This document shows, piece after piece, positions 16,577-25,056 of a DNA stretch of 40,855 bases. Below the pieces are notes generated by a model. The model ran no database searches. It saw only the letters and a list, made by a program, of their open reading frames with translations, and was not told the origin of the DNA. Made by a program: the position numbers and the translations under genes. Each line of letters opens with the position of its first letter. Position 1 is the stretch's first letter. Source of the stretch: an uncultured Granulosicoccus sp. (lineage in GTDB: Bacteria > Pseudomonadota > Gammaproteobacteria > Granulosicoccales > Granulosicoccaceae); NCBI GenBank assembly GCA_937924505.1, contig CALDSR010000040.1, forward strand, positions 1 through 40,855, read 5' to 3'.

Positions 16577-17176
16577 ATGTGGGTGTCCAATCGGCAAGCG
16601 CGAGTCGAGCGCAAGACCTTGGAGACGTCCATAGCGGTCGAGTTGAAGCTCGATGGCTCAGGGGCTGGCAAATTTGAGACGGGTGTGCCGTTTCTCGAGC
16701 ATATGCTTGATCAGATCGCACGCCATGGCCTTTTTGACCTGGCCGTACACTGTAATGGCGATGTGCACATTGATGATCATCACTCGGTCGAGGATATTGG
16801 AATCACGCTAGGGCAGGCGTTTGCAGAGGCGTTGGGTGACCGGAAGGGCATCAATCGCTACGGTCATGCCTACGTGCCGCTCGATGAGTCTTTGTCTCGC
16901 GTAGTCATAGATTTCTCCGGACGTCCCGGATTGCATTTCAATGCTGATTTCAAGCGTCCACATGTCGGCAGCTTTGATGTCGACCTGACGCAGGAGTTCT
17001 TTCAAGGGTTCGCCAATCATGCCAAGGCGACTTTGCATATGGATGTTATTCGCGGTGCCAACGATCACCACAAGATAGAAACCTTGTTCAAGGCGTTTGG
17101 ACGAGCGCTTCGGGTGGCTTGTTCGTTCGACGAACGTGCTCGAGACGCTATGCCTTCTACCAAGGGCTCCTTGTAG
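16577..17176 (+). CDS. hisB: Imidazoleglycerol-phosphate dehydratase
   Basis: Converts imidazole glycerol phosphate to imidazole acetol phosphate in histidine synthesis. This is the single-function form, without the histidinol phosphatase domain. The family begins near [24 protein letters not shown]; then come [10 protein letters not shown], the Mn-binding [16 protein letters not shown] and the second metal motif [19 protein letters not shown]. About 200 residues. The start is uncertain. ATG 16577 is used here; GTG 16583 has a better placed GGGGGA (6 bases); and a GTG at 16523 would add 18 residues with no family support. The dispersed 15-bp motif overlaps the 16577/16583 starts (16576-16590), and a second copy covers 16520-16534, so motif gain may have reshaped this N-terminus. 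Confidence 0.93.
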   Translation: MWVSNRQARVERKTLETSIAVELKLDGSGAGKFETGVPFLEHMLDQIARHGLFDLAVHCNGDVHIDDHHSVEDIGITLGQAFAEALGDRKGINRYGHAYVPLDESLSRVVIDFSGRPGLHFNADFKRPHVGSFDVDLTQEFFQGFANHAKATLHMDVIRGANDHHKIETLFKAFGRALRVACSFDERARDAMPSTKGSL

Positions 17177-17206
17177 ACAAGCTCTAACTGAAGAGCAGAC
17201 TAAAAG

Positions 17207-17848
17207 ATGCAACGTATTGCTGTTATAGATTACGGCATGGGCAATTTACGCTCTGTGTCCAAGGCTCTCGAGCATGTCGCGCCGAATGACGAAGTGCTGG
17301 TCAGTAGTGATGAGTCCATCATTGCCAGCGCTGATCGCATTGTGTGTCCAGGGCAAGGTGCAGCGGCGGATTGCATGTTGGCATTGAATGAGTCAGGTTT
17401 GGCTAGAACGATCGCCGACACGGTTTCTACCCGTCCTTTCCTCGGTATCTGCATGGGTTATCAAGTGTTGTTCTCCCATAGTGAAGAGAACGATGGCGTT
17501 GATTGTCTGGATGTGATTAAAGGTTCGGTTAATCGATTCGCCGAGCCTTTGGTTGATTCAGGTCGTCAGCGACTTAAAGTACCTCATATGGGGTGGAGTA
17601 GGGTGAAGCAAGTGCGAGAACATCCTCTCTGGCAAGGTATCGCCGACGATGCCCGATTCTATTTTGCCCACAGTTACTATTGTGTGCCAGATAATCTTGA
17701 GGATACGGTGGCAAGCACTGAGTATGGTCGAAATATTGCGGTTGCGATCGCCCGCGATGAATTGTTTGCGTGTCAATTCCATCCAGAAAAAAGTGCAGCT
17801 GATGGGCTTAAACTACTTGGTAATTTTGTCCATTGGACAGGCCGCTAA
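17207..17848 (+). CDS. hisH: Imidazole glycerol phosphate synthase, glutaminase subunit
   Basis: Class I glutamine amidotransferase that hands ammonia to HisF. 213 residues. IDYGMGNLRSVSKALEH at the start, the nucleophile cysteine in FLGICMGYQVLF (about residue 83) and the His-Glu pair in CQFHPEKSAADGLKLLGNFV near residue 190 are all present. The usual CLGMQ is replaced by CMGYQ, a conservative change next to the catalytic Cys. It lies 30 bp after hisB and about 77 bp before the true hisA start, in the common order hisBHAFIE. Confidence 0.95.
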   Translation: MQRIAVIDYGMGNLRSVSKALEHVAPNDEVLVSSDESIIASADRIVCPGQGAAADCMLALNESGLARTIADTVSTRPFLGICMGYQVLFSHSEENDGVDCLDVIKGSVNRFAEPLVDSGRQRLKVPHMGWSRVKQVREHPLWQGIADDARFYFAHSYYCVPDNLEDTVASTEYGRNIAVAIARDELFACQFHPEKSAADGLKLLGNFVHWTGR

Positions 17849-17925
17849 AAAATGGTTATGCCAGACATGACATTCCGCATTTTTGAAAAGACAGATAATT
17901 GCACGTGCATTCAGGACATCTCACC

Positions 17926-18675
17926 ATGTTGATTATCCCGGCGATCGATTTGAAAGACGGAAAGTGTGTTCGCTTGCGTCAAGGGCGCATGGAGGACGAC
18001 ACGGTATTTTCCGATGATCCTGTTGAAGTGGCGCAGCGGTGGCTGAACGAAGGTGCTCGTCGAATTCATTTGGTGGATCTTGATGGCGCATTTGCTGGCG
18101 AACCCAAAAATGCTGATGTGATTCAGCGTATTTGCGCAGCCTGCGGTGATGTGCCTGTCCAGATTGGCGGCGGTATTCGTACCATCGAGAGTGCCGATGC
18201 CTATATCAATGCAGGAATTCAGTGGTTGATCATAGGCACGCTTGCGGTAAAGAGTCCTGAGTTTGTTGATTCGCTTTGCCAACGTCATCCTGATCATGTA
18301 ATCGTTGGTCTTGATGCCAAGGACGGATTTGTCGCTACTGAAGGCTGGGCCGAAGCATCATCGCTTAAGGCGTCCGTTCTGGCGCGTCGATTCGAAGACG
18401 TGGGTGTCAATGCGATTGTCTATACCGACATAAGCCGTGACGGCATGATGCAAGGTGTTAACGCCGATGCGACAGCGAAGCTAGCCAGCGCCATTACGAT
18501 ACCTGTGATTGCATCTGGTGGAATTGCTTCAATCGATGATATCCATGCCTTGGGCGAGCGGCTGGATAGTGGTATCAGTGGAACCATTGTAGGTCGTGCC
18601 TTATATGAAGGCACAATTGATCTGCGCGAGGCGCAACAGTTGGCAGATTCATTCCAGACACCGGGCGTGGCTTGA
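17926..18675 (+). CDS. hisA: ProFAR isomerase (phosphoribosylformimino-AICAR-phosphate isomerase)
   Basis: TIM-barrel isomerase of histidine synthesis. I start at the ATG at 17926, because [20 protein letters not shown] is the family N-terminus and AGGA lies 8 bases upstream; an ATG at 17899 would add nine unsupported residues. The catalytic aspartates are in IPAIDLKDG (Asp8) and [13 protein letters not shown] (about residue 170). The phosphate-binding loops [13 protein letters not shown] ([11 protein letters not shown]) and ASGGIAS are present. About 249 residues. The TGA stop is one base before the hisF ATG. Confidence 0.95.
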   Translation: MLIIPAIDLKDGKCVRLRQGRMEDDTVFSDDPVEVAQRWLNEGARRIHLVDLDGAFAGEPKNADVIQRICAACGDVPVQIGGGIRTIESADAYINAGIQWLIIGTLAVKSPEFVDSLCQRHPDHVIVGLDAKDGFVATEGWAEASSLKASVLARRFEDVGVNAIVYTDISRDGMMQGVNADATAKLASAITIPVIASGGIASIDDIHALGERLDSGISGTIVGRALYEGTIDLREAQQLADSFQTPGVA

Positions 18676-18676
18676 T

Positions 18677-19468
18677 ATGGGGCTTGCCAAACGCATCATT
18701 CCTTGTCTTGATGTCGATGCCGGGCGTGTCGTCAAGGGAGTGAAATTCCTTGAGATTCGCGATGCTGGCGACCCAGTGAGTATTGCCCGCGGCTACAACG
18801 AAGCTGGTGCTGATGAAATAACGTTTTTGGATATTACAGCGAGCTCGGATAATCGCAATACGATCATCTCGGTTGTTGAGCAGGTTGCTTCAGAAGTTTT
18901 TATACCGTTGACCGTCGGTGGCGGTGTTCGCGAAGTTGACGATGTGCGCAAATTGCTCAATGCGGGTGCTGACAAAGTGGGTATCAACACAGCCGCTGTG
19001 CATCGTCCGGAGCTGGTTCGAGAGGCTAGCAACAAGGTCGGTTCACAATGTATCGTTGTGGCTTTGGATGCAAAGCGCGTTTCCGAAGAAGGAAAAGTAC
19101 CGCGATGGGAGATCTTTACGCATGGTGGTCGGAAGCGAACGGGTATTGATGCGATCGAATGGGCTGAAAGGATGGCAGCGTTGGGCGCAGGTGAGCTGTT
19201 GTTGACCAGCATGGACAGGGATGGAACCAAATCGGGGTTTGATCTTGCCTTGACTCGCGCGATTAGCGACGCGGTGGAGATACCAGTTATCGCGTCTGGC
19301 GGTGTAGGCACATTGCAACATTTGAGTGACGGTGTTAACAAAGGTGGTGCTGATGCGGTGCTCGCGGCCAGCATCTTTCACTTTGGTGAATTCACGATTC
19401 GTGAAGCCAAAGAGCACATGGCTTCAGAAGGTATTGAGGTTCGGCTCGATGGGTCTCGTGAATCTTGA
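18677..19468 (+). CDS. hisF: Imidazole glycerol phosphate synthase, cyclase subunit
   Basis: Forms IGP and AICAR from PRFAR with ammonia from HisH. Starting at the ATG at 18677 gives 263 residues beginning [24 protein letters not shown]. Catalytic Asp11 (CLDVD) and the later [15 protein letters not shown] aspartate (about 136) are present, as are the phosphate loops TVGGGVRE and ASGGVGT. It is slightly longer than the usual 250-258 because of a tail after [13 protein letters not shown] sequence. Coupled to hisA by a 1-bp gap. Confidence 0.96.
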   Translation: MGLAKRIIPCLDVDAGRVVKGVKFLEIRDAGDPVSIARGYNEAGADEITFLDITASSDNRNTIISVVEQVASEVFIPLTVGGGVREVDDVRKLLNAGADKVGINTAAVHRPELVREASNKVGSQCIVVALDAKRVSEEGKVPRWEIFTHGGRKRTGIDAIEWAERMAALGAGELLLTSMDRDGTKSGFDLALTRAISDAVEIPVIASGGVGTLQHLSDGVNKGGADAVLAASIFHFGEFTIREAKEHMASEGIEVRLDGSRES

Positions 19469-19568
19469 TGTGCGTAAACGAAAAGAACGCAATCGAAGTG
19501 AAAGTGAATGCCGACTTACGTGAACGCAGACGAGGGCTTGTATCTGGCCAGATCGTGGAGGTCGTACA

Positions 19569-19970
19569 TTGAATCAATCTGATCTTTTTTTGCAAGATGT
19601 CGCTTTTAACGAATCTGGTCTCGTACCGGTCATCGCTCAGGATGTGAATAGTGGGCAGGTTTTGATGTTCGCCTGGATGAATGCCGAGGCTTTGGCCGAG
19701 ACTGCGAGAACCGGACAAGCAGTGTACTTCTCGCGATCTCGACAGAAACTGTGGCGTAAGGGAGAGACGTCCGGGCATACGCAGAAAGTGCACGATTTGC
19801 GACTGGACTGTGATGGAGATGTATTGTTGATGTCGGTGGAGCAAATCGGTGGTATTGCCTGTCACACAGGCCGGGCGCATTGCTTCTTTCGCAAACTGGA
19901 TGAAAATCAGAATTGGCGAGAATGCGAACCGGTACTGCGCTCGCCGGAGTCTATCTATGGAAAAGAGTGA
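19569..19970 (+). CDS. hisI: Phosphoribosyl-AMP cyclohydrolase
   Basis: Opens the adenine ring of PR-AMP; Zn/Mg enzyme of 133 residues. [30 protein letters not shown] at the start, [18 protein letters not shown], and the metal cysteines in [12 protein letters not shown] and [14 protein letters not shown] are all in place. The start is a TTG at 19569, supported by GGAGG 7 bases upstream; no ATG lies before the conserved region. HisI and HisE are separate proteins here and are not fused as in enterics. Confidence 0.95.
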   Translation: MNQSDLFLQDVAFNESGLVPVIAQDVNSGQVLMFAWMNAEALAETARTGQAVYFSRSRQKLWRKGETSGHTQKVHDLRLDCDGDVLLMSVEQIGGIACHTGRAHCFFRKLDENQNWRECEPVLRSPESIYGKE

Positions 19971-20087
19971 TTTGGCACCATTGGTAATGTTCAAGGCGCC
20001 AAAGTTGCGCTCTGCCCTGCATATGTCGGCGGTAGACTGGCGCATCGCAGGCTGTCCAGAAGAGCTTACAATACGAGGCAGGTGGAC

Positions 20088-20408
20088 ATGAGTGGTGTTC
20101 TGACACGGCTGGAGGCCGAAATTGCCTCCCGAAAGAGTGCTGACCCTTCAACTTCTTACACGGCGAGCTTGTTTCATCGCGGTGATGACGCCATATTGAA
20201 GAAAGTGGGCGAGGAAGCCGTCGAATTCATTCTGGCGGCAAAGGAGGACAATGCCGACCATCTGATCGCTGAAGCGGCAGACGTGTGGTTTCACATGTTA
20301 GTCATGATGAGCGCGAAAGGTCTGGGCGTGTCTGATATTCTGAGCGAACTTGAACGTCGTGAGGGTGTCTCCGGTCATACGGAGAAAGCATCTCGCGACA
20401 GCAAATAA
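20088..20408 (+). CDS. hisE: Phosphoribosyl-ATP pyrophosphohydrolase
   Basis: Hydrolyses PR-ATP to PR-AMP; MazG-like all-alpha fold. The ATG at 20088 gives 106 residues. [30 protein letters not shown] and the ExxE/ExxD metal ligands ([21 protein letters not shown]) mark the family. It lies 117 bp after hisI and about 20 bp before tatA, so it is likely transcribed with both. Confidence 0.95.
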   Translation: MSGVLTRLEAEIASRKSADPSTSYTASLFHRGDDAILKKVGEEAVEFILAAKEDNADHLIAEAADVWFHMLVMMSAKGLGVSDILSELERREGVSGHTEKASRDSK

Positions 20409-20428
20409 CAATTCTGGAGATTTAAATA

Positions 20429-20653
20429 ATGGGCGTTCCAAGTGTTCCAAGCCTTCTACTGATATTGGCGATCGTTATCCTGATTTTTGGCGCAAAGCGT
20501 TTGCGTAATCTCGGTGGTGATCTCGGCGCTGCAGTGAAAGGTTTCAAGTCAGCGGTCAAAGACGAAAATGCAGATCCTGCGCAGCTCGCGACTGATGACG
20601 AGGCCGCTGATTCAGCGGCAATGAAAAAGTCTGACGACAAGACATCTGTGTGA
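20429..20653 (+). CDS. tatA: Twin-arginine translocase subunit TatA
   Basis: 74-residue pore-forming subunit of the Tat protein exporter. A short N-terminal membrane helix ([19 protein letters not shown]), the conserved [27 protein letters not shown] amphipathic helix and a charged tail fit TatA/E. The tail is short. First gene of tatABC, behind hisE. A possible client in the window is the DUF1501 protein with its RRRFLKLG signal. Confidence 0.95.
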   Translation: MGVPSVPSLLLILAIVILIFGAKRLRNLGGDLGAAVKGFKSAVKDENADPAQLATDDEAADSAAMKKSDDKTSV

Positions 20654-20711
20654 TAGTTGTCGTCGATCATTGATGATTTTTCTGGTTTTTTGACTGCGAG
20701 ATTGATTCGAC

Positions 20712-21188
20712 ATGTTTGATGTCGGTTTCACCGAGTTGATGTTTATCGGCGTTATTGCACTCGTCGTGATAGGGCCTGAGCGGCTGCCTGCAGTCGCGAA
20801 GACCGCTGGCACGTGGGTTAACAAGATGCAGCGATTTGTCAAAGGCGTGAAAACCGATTTTGCGTCTGAATTCGAATCCGGAGAATTGAAAAAATTGATC
20901 GGCGATCAACGCGAACAGATCAATGAACTTCGTGAGATGGTCAATACAGCGAAAAAGGATTTCACGGAAAGTAGTCAGGAAATCGTCCGTGATGCCAACG
21001 AGAGTATCTCGGCGATGGAAGATGCCGCCAAGGTCACCGATGAAACCAAAGGGAATCTGGTGGGCGCGGATAAGAAAAACTCGAATTTTGAAACTTCAGA
21101 AGTTTTGAGCCCCGAAACAAGTGAGAGCAAAGTCGCGCCGGTCATTGATTCCGGAAGCAAAAGCGCAGGAACAGGCAGCTCGAGTTAA
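20712..21188 (+). CDS. tatB: Twin-arginine translocase subunit TatB
   Basis: 158 residues. MFDVGFTELMFIGVIALVVIGPERLPAVAKTAGTWVNKM is the standard TatB start, with the Glu in the membrane helix (FTELMFI) and the GPERLP hinge. It is followed by a long amphipathic and coiled helix and a disordered Ser/Lys/Glu tail. It binds signal peptides with TatC at the inner membrane. It ends 3 bp before tatC. Confidence 0.95.
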   Translation: MFDVGFTELMFIGVIALVVIGPERLPAVAKTAGTWVNKMQRFVKGVKTDFASEFESGELKKLIGDQREQINELREMVNTAKKDFTESSQEIVRDANESISAMEDAAKVTDETKGNLVGADKKNSNFETSEVLSPETSESKVAPVIDSGSKSAGTGSSS

Positions 21189-21191
21189 GTC

Positions 21192-22133
21192 ATGGCTAAC
21201 CAAGATTCATCGGTTGCACAAGAGCAGGGATTTCTTTCTCACCTGATCGAGCTGCGTAATCGCTTGATGAAGATGATGCTGTCCGTCGTCGTCTTGTTCG
21301 CTTGTCTGTTTCCGTTCATGAATGAGGTTTATACCGCACTGGCTTCGCCTTTGTTGCGTTACCTGCCGGGTAGTCAGATGATCGCGATTGATGTCGCGTC
21401 GCCATTCTTGATTCCGTTCAAGTTGACCTTGATGGTCTGTGTGTTTCTTGCGGTTCCCTTTTTGTTGTACCAGATTTGGTCGTTTGTTGCGCCTGGCTTG
21501 TACTCGCACGAAAAGAAATTGGTCATGCCCCTTATGGTGTCCAGTACATTATTGTTTTACGCCGGTGTGGCCTTCGCCTACTTTATCGTGTTTCCACTGG
21601 TATTCAGTTTCTTCACAAGCGTCGCACCTGAGGGGGTCCAAGTCAGTACTGACATTGGTAGCTACCTGGATTTTGTCATTACGTTGTTTTTCGCCTTTGG
21701 CATTGCATTTGAGGTACCGGTTGCCACTGTGCTTGTTGTCGCCGTGGGGTTTACTACTCCCGAAAACCTGGTAAAAGCCCGTCCCTACATTTTTGTCGGC
21801 GCCTTTGTGGTCGGCATGTTCCTGACGCCTCCAGATGTCATTTCGCAAGTGCTGTTGGCTGTGCCAATGTGGTTGCTTTTCGAAGTCGGTGTGGTTTTTT
21901 CCAGGATCTACAAAAAGCGAATTGTCGCTGCAGGTGAAGCGCGCGAACGCATTTATGAGTCAAACAACTCACCGGATGAAGTGGACACCCACAAACTCGA
22001 ACCATCTTCCAAGAATGTATCTGGAACTACATCGCAAGGCTCGCCGTCCGGTAACGTGCCCGGAAGTTATCGCAACAGTCTGACCGACAGTAGCGATTCT
22101 TCAGAAAGTGGCGGTGACGAACACGGGCCCTGA
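21192..22133 (+). CDS. tatC: Twin-arginine translocase subunit TatC
   Basis: Six-helix inner-membrane receptor for Tat signals. [16 protein letters not shown] at the start, the [21 protein letters not shown] loop, the FEVP motif in helix 3-4 and [24 protein letters not shown] near the end are characteristic. At 313 residues it is longer than the usual 245-260. The excess is a hydrophilic C-terminal tail of about 50 residues rich in Ser, Gly and Asp, and the dispersed motif (21982-21996, read as VDTHKLE) marks its start. The tail may have been lengthened by loss of an earlier stop. Confidence 0.95.
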   Translation: MANQDSSVAQEQGFLSHLIELRNRLMKMMLSVVVLFACLFPFMNEVYTALASPLLRYLPGSQMIAIDVASPFLIPFKLTLMVCVFLAVPFLLYQIWSFVAPGLYSHEKKLVMPLMVSSTLLFYAGVAFAYFIVFPLVFSFFTSVAPEGVQVSTDIGSYLDFVITLFFAFGIAFEVPVATVLVVAVGFTTPENLVKARPYIFVGAFVVGMFLTPPDVISQVLLAVPMWLLFEVGVVFSRIYKKRIVAAGEARERIYESNNSPDEVDTHKLEPSSKNVSGTTSQGSPSGNVPGSYRNSLTDSSDSSESGGDEHGP

Positions 22134-22316
22134 GACTGATCCGAACCGTCCGTTCATCACCTAATTGTTAGTGAAATTACTTACGGACAGTGGACACCCA
22201 CAATAAGAATTGATTTTTTATCGGTCCCATGTTGCCTGAGCAACGTGAGTTCAGGACACCCACAAACTGATCATGGTGGCATCAAGTGGCGCCACTAAAC
22301 ACAGAGAGCGAAGCAA

Positions 22317-23849
22317 ATGTCCAAGCAACCTCCCAGACGCCCAGTTGTTCTTATTATTATGGATGGGATAGGAGTGAATCCATCGAAACTCAACAACGCG
22401 GTGGCGATGGCTTCTACCCCAAATCTGGACCAGATATATTCGACAACACCTACTTGCCTTCTTGAAGCTTCTGGTCGAGCTGTGGGTCTGCCGGCTGGTC
22501 AGATGGGGAATTCAGAGGTTGGTCACCTGACTTTGGGTGCAGGCTGTGTTTTACGCCAGGACCTGGTCAAGATCAGTGACGCTATATCGGACGGCTCCTT
22601 TTTCGATAACGATGCATTAGTCTCGGCTGTACAACGCGCAGCGTCAGGTAATCGGGTGCTGCATTTGCTAGGTTTGGTGTCTGATGGTGGCGTTCATAGT
22701 CATCTGGATCACTTACTGGCGTTGATTGAATTATGTAAGCGACACTCAGTCACGCCCATAGTGCATATGATTACTGATGGTCGAGACACAGCACCTACGT
22801 CCGCTGCTGGCTATCTTGAAACTCTTGAAGGTCCGCTAAGAAGTGCTGGCGGGTCGGTGGCGACGGTCGTCGGGCGTTTTTTCGCGATGGACCGTGACAA
22901 GCGATGGGATCGAATTGAGGCTGCGTGGCAGGCTATTGTTAATGGCGTCGGGAAAAGTGCGGCAAGCGTCAATGAGGCGCTTATGACTGCGTATGAAAAT
23001 GGAAAAACTGACGAATTTATTACTCCCACTGTTTTAGACACCCACAAACCTATAAGCAAGGAAGACGAGGTAGTGTTCTTCAATTTCCGTAATGATCGAC
23101 CGCGAGAGCTGAGTGAGGCGATAGGTTTACCCGAATTTGTGGAGTTTGATCGGGGCGAGTTTTCGCCTTTGTCATTGACGACAATGACACGGTACGAAAG
23201 TACGTATCCGTTCCCAGCGGCATTTACTAGAGACAAACCAGGTGAAACCTTGGGTAAGGTTGTAGCCAATGCAGGCCTTATACAGCTAAGGTCTGCAGAG
23301 ACGGAAAAGTATCCACACGTGACTTTTTTCTTTAACGGTGGGCAAGACGAAGCGCTAGAAAATGAAAAACGATTCCTCGTCAATTCTCCTAAAGTCGATA
23401 CATATGATCAGCAGCCTGAAATGAGTGCCGAAGGTATTACGAATGGTGTTGTCGATGCAATCAACTCTCGCGAGCCCGCAATGATCGTTGTCAATCTGGC
23501 GAACGGCGATATGGTTGGGCACACAGGTGTACCCAGTGCTGTTGTCAAGGCCGTTGAAATAGTTGATACGATGGTAGGACGAATTTGGAGTGCGGCGAAA
23601 GACAATGATTATTCAGTCATATTAACGGCCGATCACGGTAACGCCGATATGCTGGTGGACCCTATATCTGGCGAACCGCACACGCAACATACGACGTTTC
23701 CGGTCGCATGTGCGATCAGTGATAAAATTAATTGGGATTTGGCTAATGGGTGTGGATTAACATCAATAGCGCCTACGATGTTGCAGCTTATGGGGCTTCC
23801 CAAACCAAGCGACATGACTGGTGAGTCATTGTTGCTACGGCCCCAATAG
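22317..23849 (+). CDS. gpmI: 2,3-bisphosphoglycerate-independent phosphoglycerate mutase
   Basis: Interconverts 3- and 2-phosphoglycerate in glycolysis with two Mn ions; alkaline-phosphatase-like fold. 510 residues, the normal size. LIIMDGIGVNPS (first metal aspartate at about 15), the phospho-serine in QMGNSEVGHLTLGAG (about residue 65), MITDGRDTAP, GRFFAMDRDKRWDR and the late metal block VILTADHGNADML with EPHTQHTTFPV are intact. A dispersed motif copy at 23034-23048 reads LDTHKPI in frame. The last 15 bp overlap the end of the convergent transposase gene. Two more motif copies lie in the 183-bp leader after tatC. Confidence 0.96.
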   Translation: MSKQPPRRPVVLIIMDGIGVNPSKLNNAVAMASTPNLDQIYSTTPTCLLEASGRAVGLPAGQMGNSEVGHLTLGAGCVLRQDLVKISDAISDGSFFDNDALVSAVQRAASGNRVLHLLGLVSDGGVHSHLDHLLALIELCKRHSVTPIVHMITDGRDTAPTSAAGYLETLEGPLRSAGGSVATVVGRFFAMDRDKRWDRIEAAWQAIVNGVGKSAASVNEALMTAYENGKTDEFITPTVLDTHKPISKEDEVVFFNFRNDRPRELSEAIGLPEFVEFDRGEFSPLSLTTMTRYESTYPFPAAFTRDKPGETLGKVVANAGLIQLRSAETEKYPHVTFFFNGGQDEALENEKRFLVNSPKVDTYDQQPEMSAEGITNGVVDAINSREPAMIVVNLANGDMVGHTGVPSAVVKAVEIVDTMVGRIWSAAKDNDYSVILTADHGNADMLVDPISGEPHTQHTTFPVACAISDKINWDLANGCGLTSIAPTMLQLMGLPKPSDMTGESLLLRPQ

Positions 23850-24824
23850 GGACTCGCAGTTTCTTATTCCCCAAACAGTAGACTGTCCCGTAGCCTCGAT
23901 TGCCTCAAGGAGTGAGGATCGTTTCCCCACAAAGGCATGGAAATATTCATTGAATTTCGTAGCGGCAGAAATCCACTGTTCAGTATTGAAACCAAGGCGT
24001 CGAAAAATCGATGCCTCGTTTGATTTCAAGTTTCCGCGTTTGTCGGAACGATACACTCTCGCGGTAGCATCTACTACGTGCAGATACTCACCAATTGAAA
24101 GTGAAATACTGGGAATTTCAGAAATCTCGGGTAATTTTTCTCTGGATATAAAATTCAGAGAGCATTGCAGATCGAATTCGGTGTGTCTTGACGACTCGAG
24201 GCGAACGCTTAGGGAGGTGTATTTGTCCTGTTCGGGGAGTTGACACATCCTTGCGCGAAGTGGATTCAGATCGACATATGTCATGCATGCCAACAGCGAT
24301 TTCTTGTCAAGTAATGCCTGACAGTGAAAACGCCCTTCCCAGAACCGACCTTTGCATTGATCCTCTTTGTTGGCCATGCGAGCTAGAGGCTCTTTTGCAC
24401 ATCGCATGAACCAACTGACGCTACATAGATTTTTACGCCAAATCTCAACCTCCGATCTGAGAATTTCTTCCTCCTGAGTGTTGATCGGCTCTGCAGAAAG
24501 GTATTTTGCACTCAGCTCACTGCCTTTGAAGATTTTATGCCACCTCTCGATCACTTCCTTTGTTGACCATTCATCGGAGGCTTTCTTATTTATAAAAAGC
24601 ACGACATGGAAATGGTTTTCCATGATTGCAAAAGCTGCTAGTTCTATCGAGAAGGTACTTGAAAGGAAAAGAAGTCTGTCGCGAAGCCACTTGCGACGGT
24701 GGGTGTAATCCGAACCGGTCGATTTGTCTTCGCCACATAGGAAACCTCCTCTTACGCACTTGCTAGTGCAGTGATAGTACGGGGTTACATCGAGGCTGAG
24801 TATCGAGTTTCTAGGTCGAGGCAT
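23835..24824 (-). mobile_element. RAYT/IS200-like Y1 transposase gene
   Basis: 329-residue single-strand HUH/Y1 transposase of the REP-associated (RAYT) type. It has MPRPRNSILSLDVTPYYHCTSKCVRGGFLCG at the start, the HUH pair in IMENHFHVVLF (about 66-76), WMRCAKEPLARMANKED-like LARMANKE and the KGRFWEGRFHCQALLD block. The tyrosine of ACMTYVDLNPLRARM (about 180) is the probable nucleophile. It appears complete. No IS200-type terminal hairpins or direct repeats are evident on either side, which fits a RAYT that is inherited as a single gene. Its stop codon lies inside the gpmI coding end (15-bp convergent overlap). The window's dispersed 15-bp word is not a REP palindrome, so a link between the two is unproven. 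Confidence 0.85.
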
Positions 24825-25056
24825 AGCGCTGTCCTTAGCTGTTTTATGTAACTATATTGATGCTACTGCATGTGTCAATACCAATACTGTATGTCCTTAT
24901 AGAGAGCGCGAGATGAAAGGTTGTTACTTGCTCGAACGTCTTTCGCATTGGCGTCATCACGGAGGAGTTTGAGAATCGTCTATTCGAATGCCTGTTTGTG
25001 ATGATGTTTCAGCGATTAGGAGCATATGGAGTATCTTCTCAAGAGAAATTGCCAAA
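24825..25056. other. Intergenic between transposase and uup
   Basis: No coding region, RNA family or clear terminator is seen. This stretch is the upstream region of the transposase gene (minus strand) and downstream of uup. It lacks obvious REP-like palindromes, which would have been expected close to an active RAYT/REP pair. Confidence 0.4.

Noticed and set aside
18392..18412. GTGGGTGTCAAT in hisA as a further motif copy
   Set aside because: Only the first nine bases match and the sequence codes for the conserved GVNAIVYTD stretch, so chance is likely.
24825..25056. Transposon ends for the RAYT-type gene
   Set aside because: I found no subterminal hairpins, inverted repeats or target duplications on either side.
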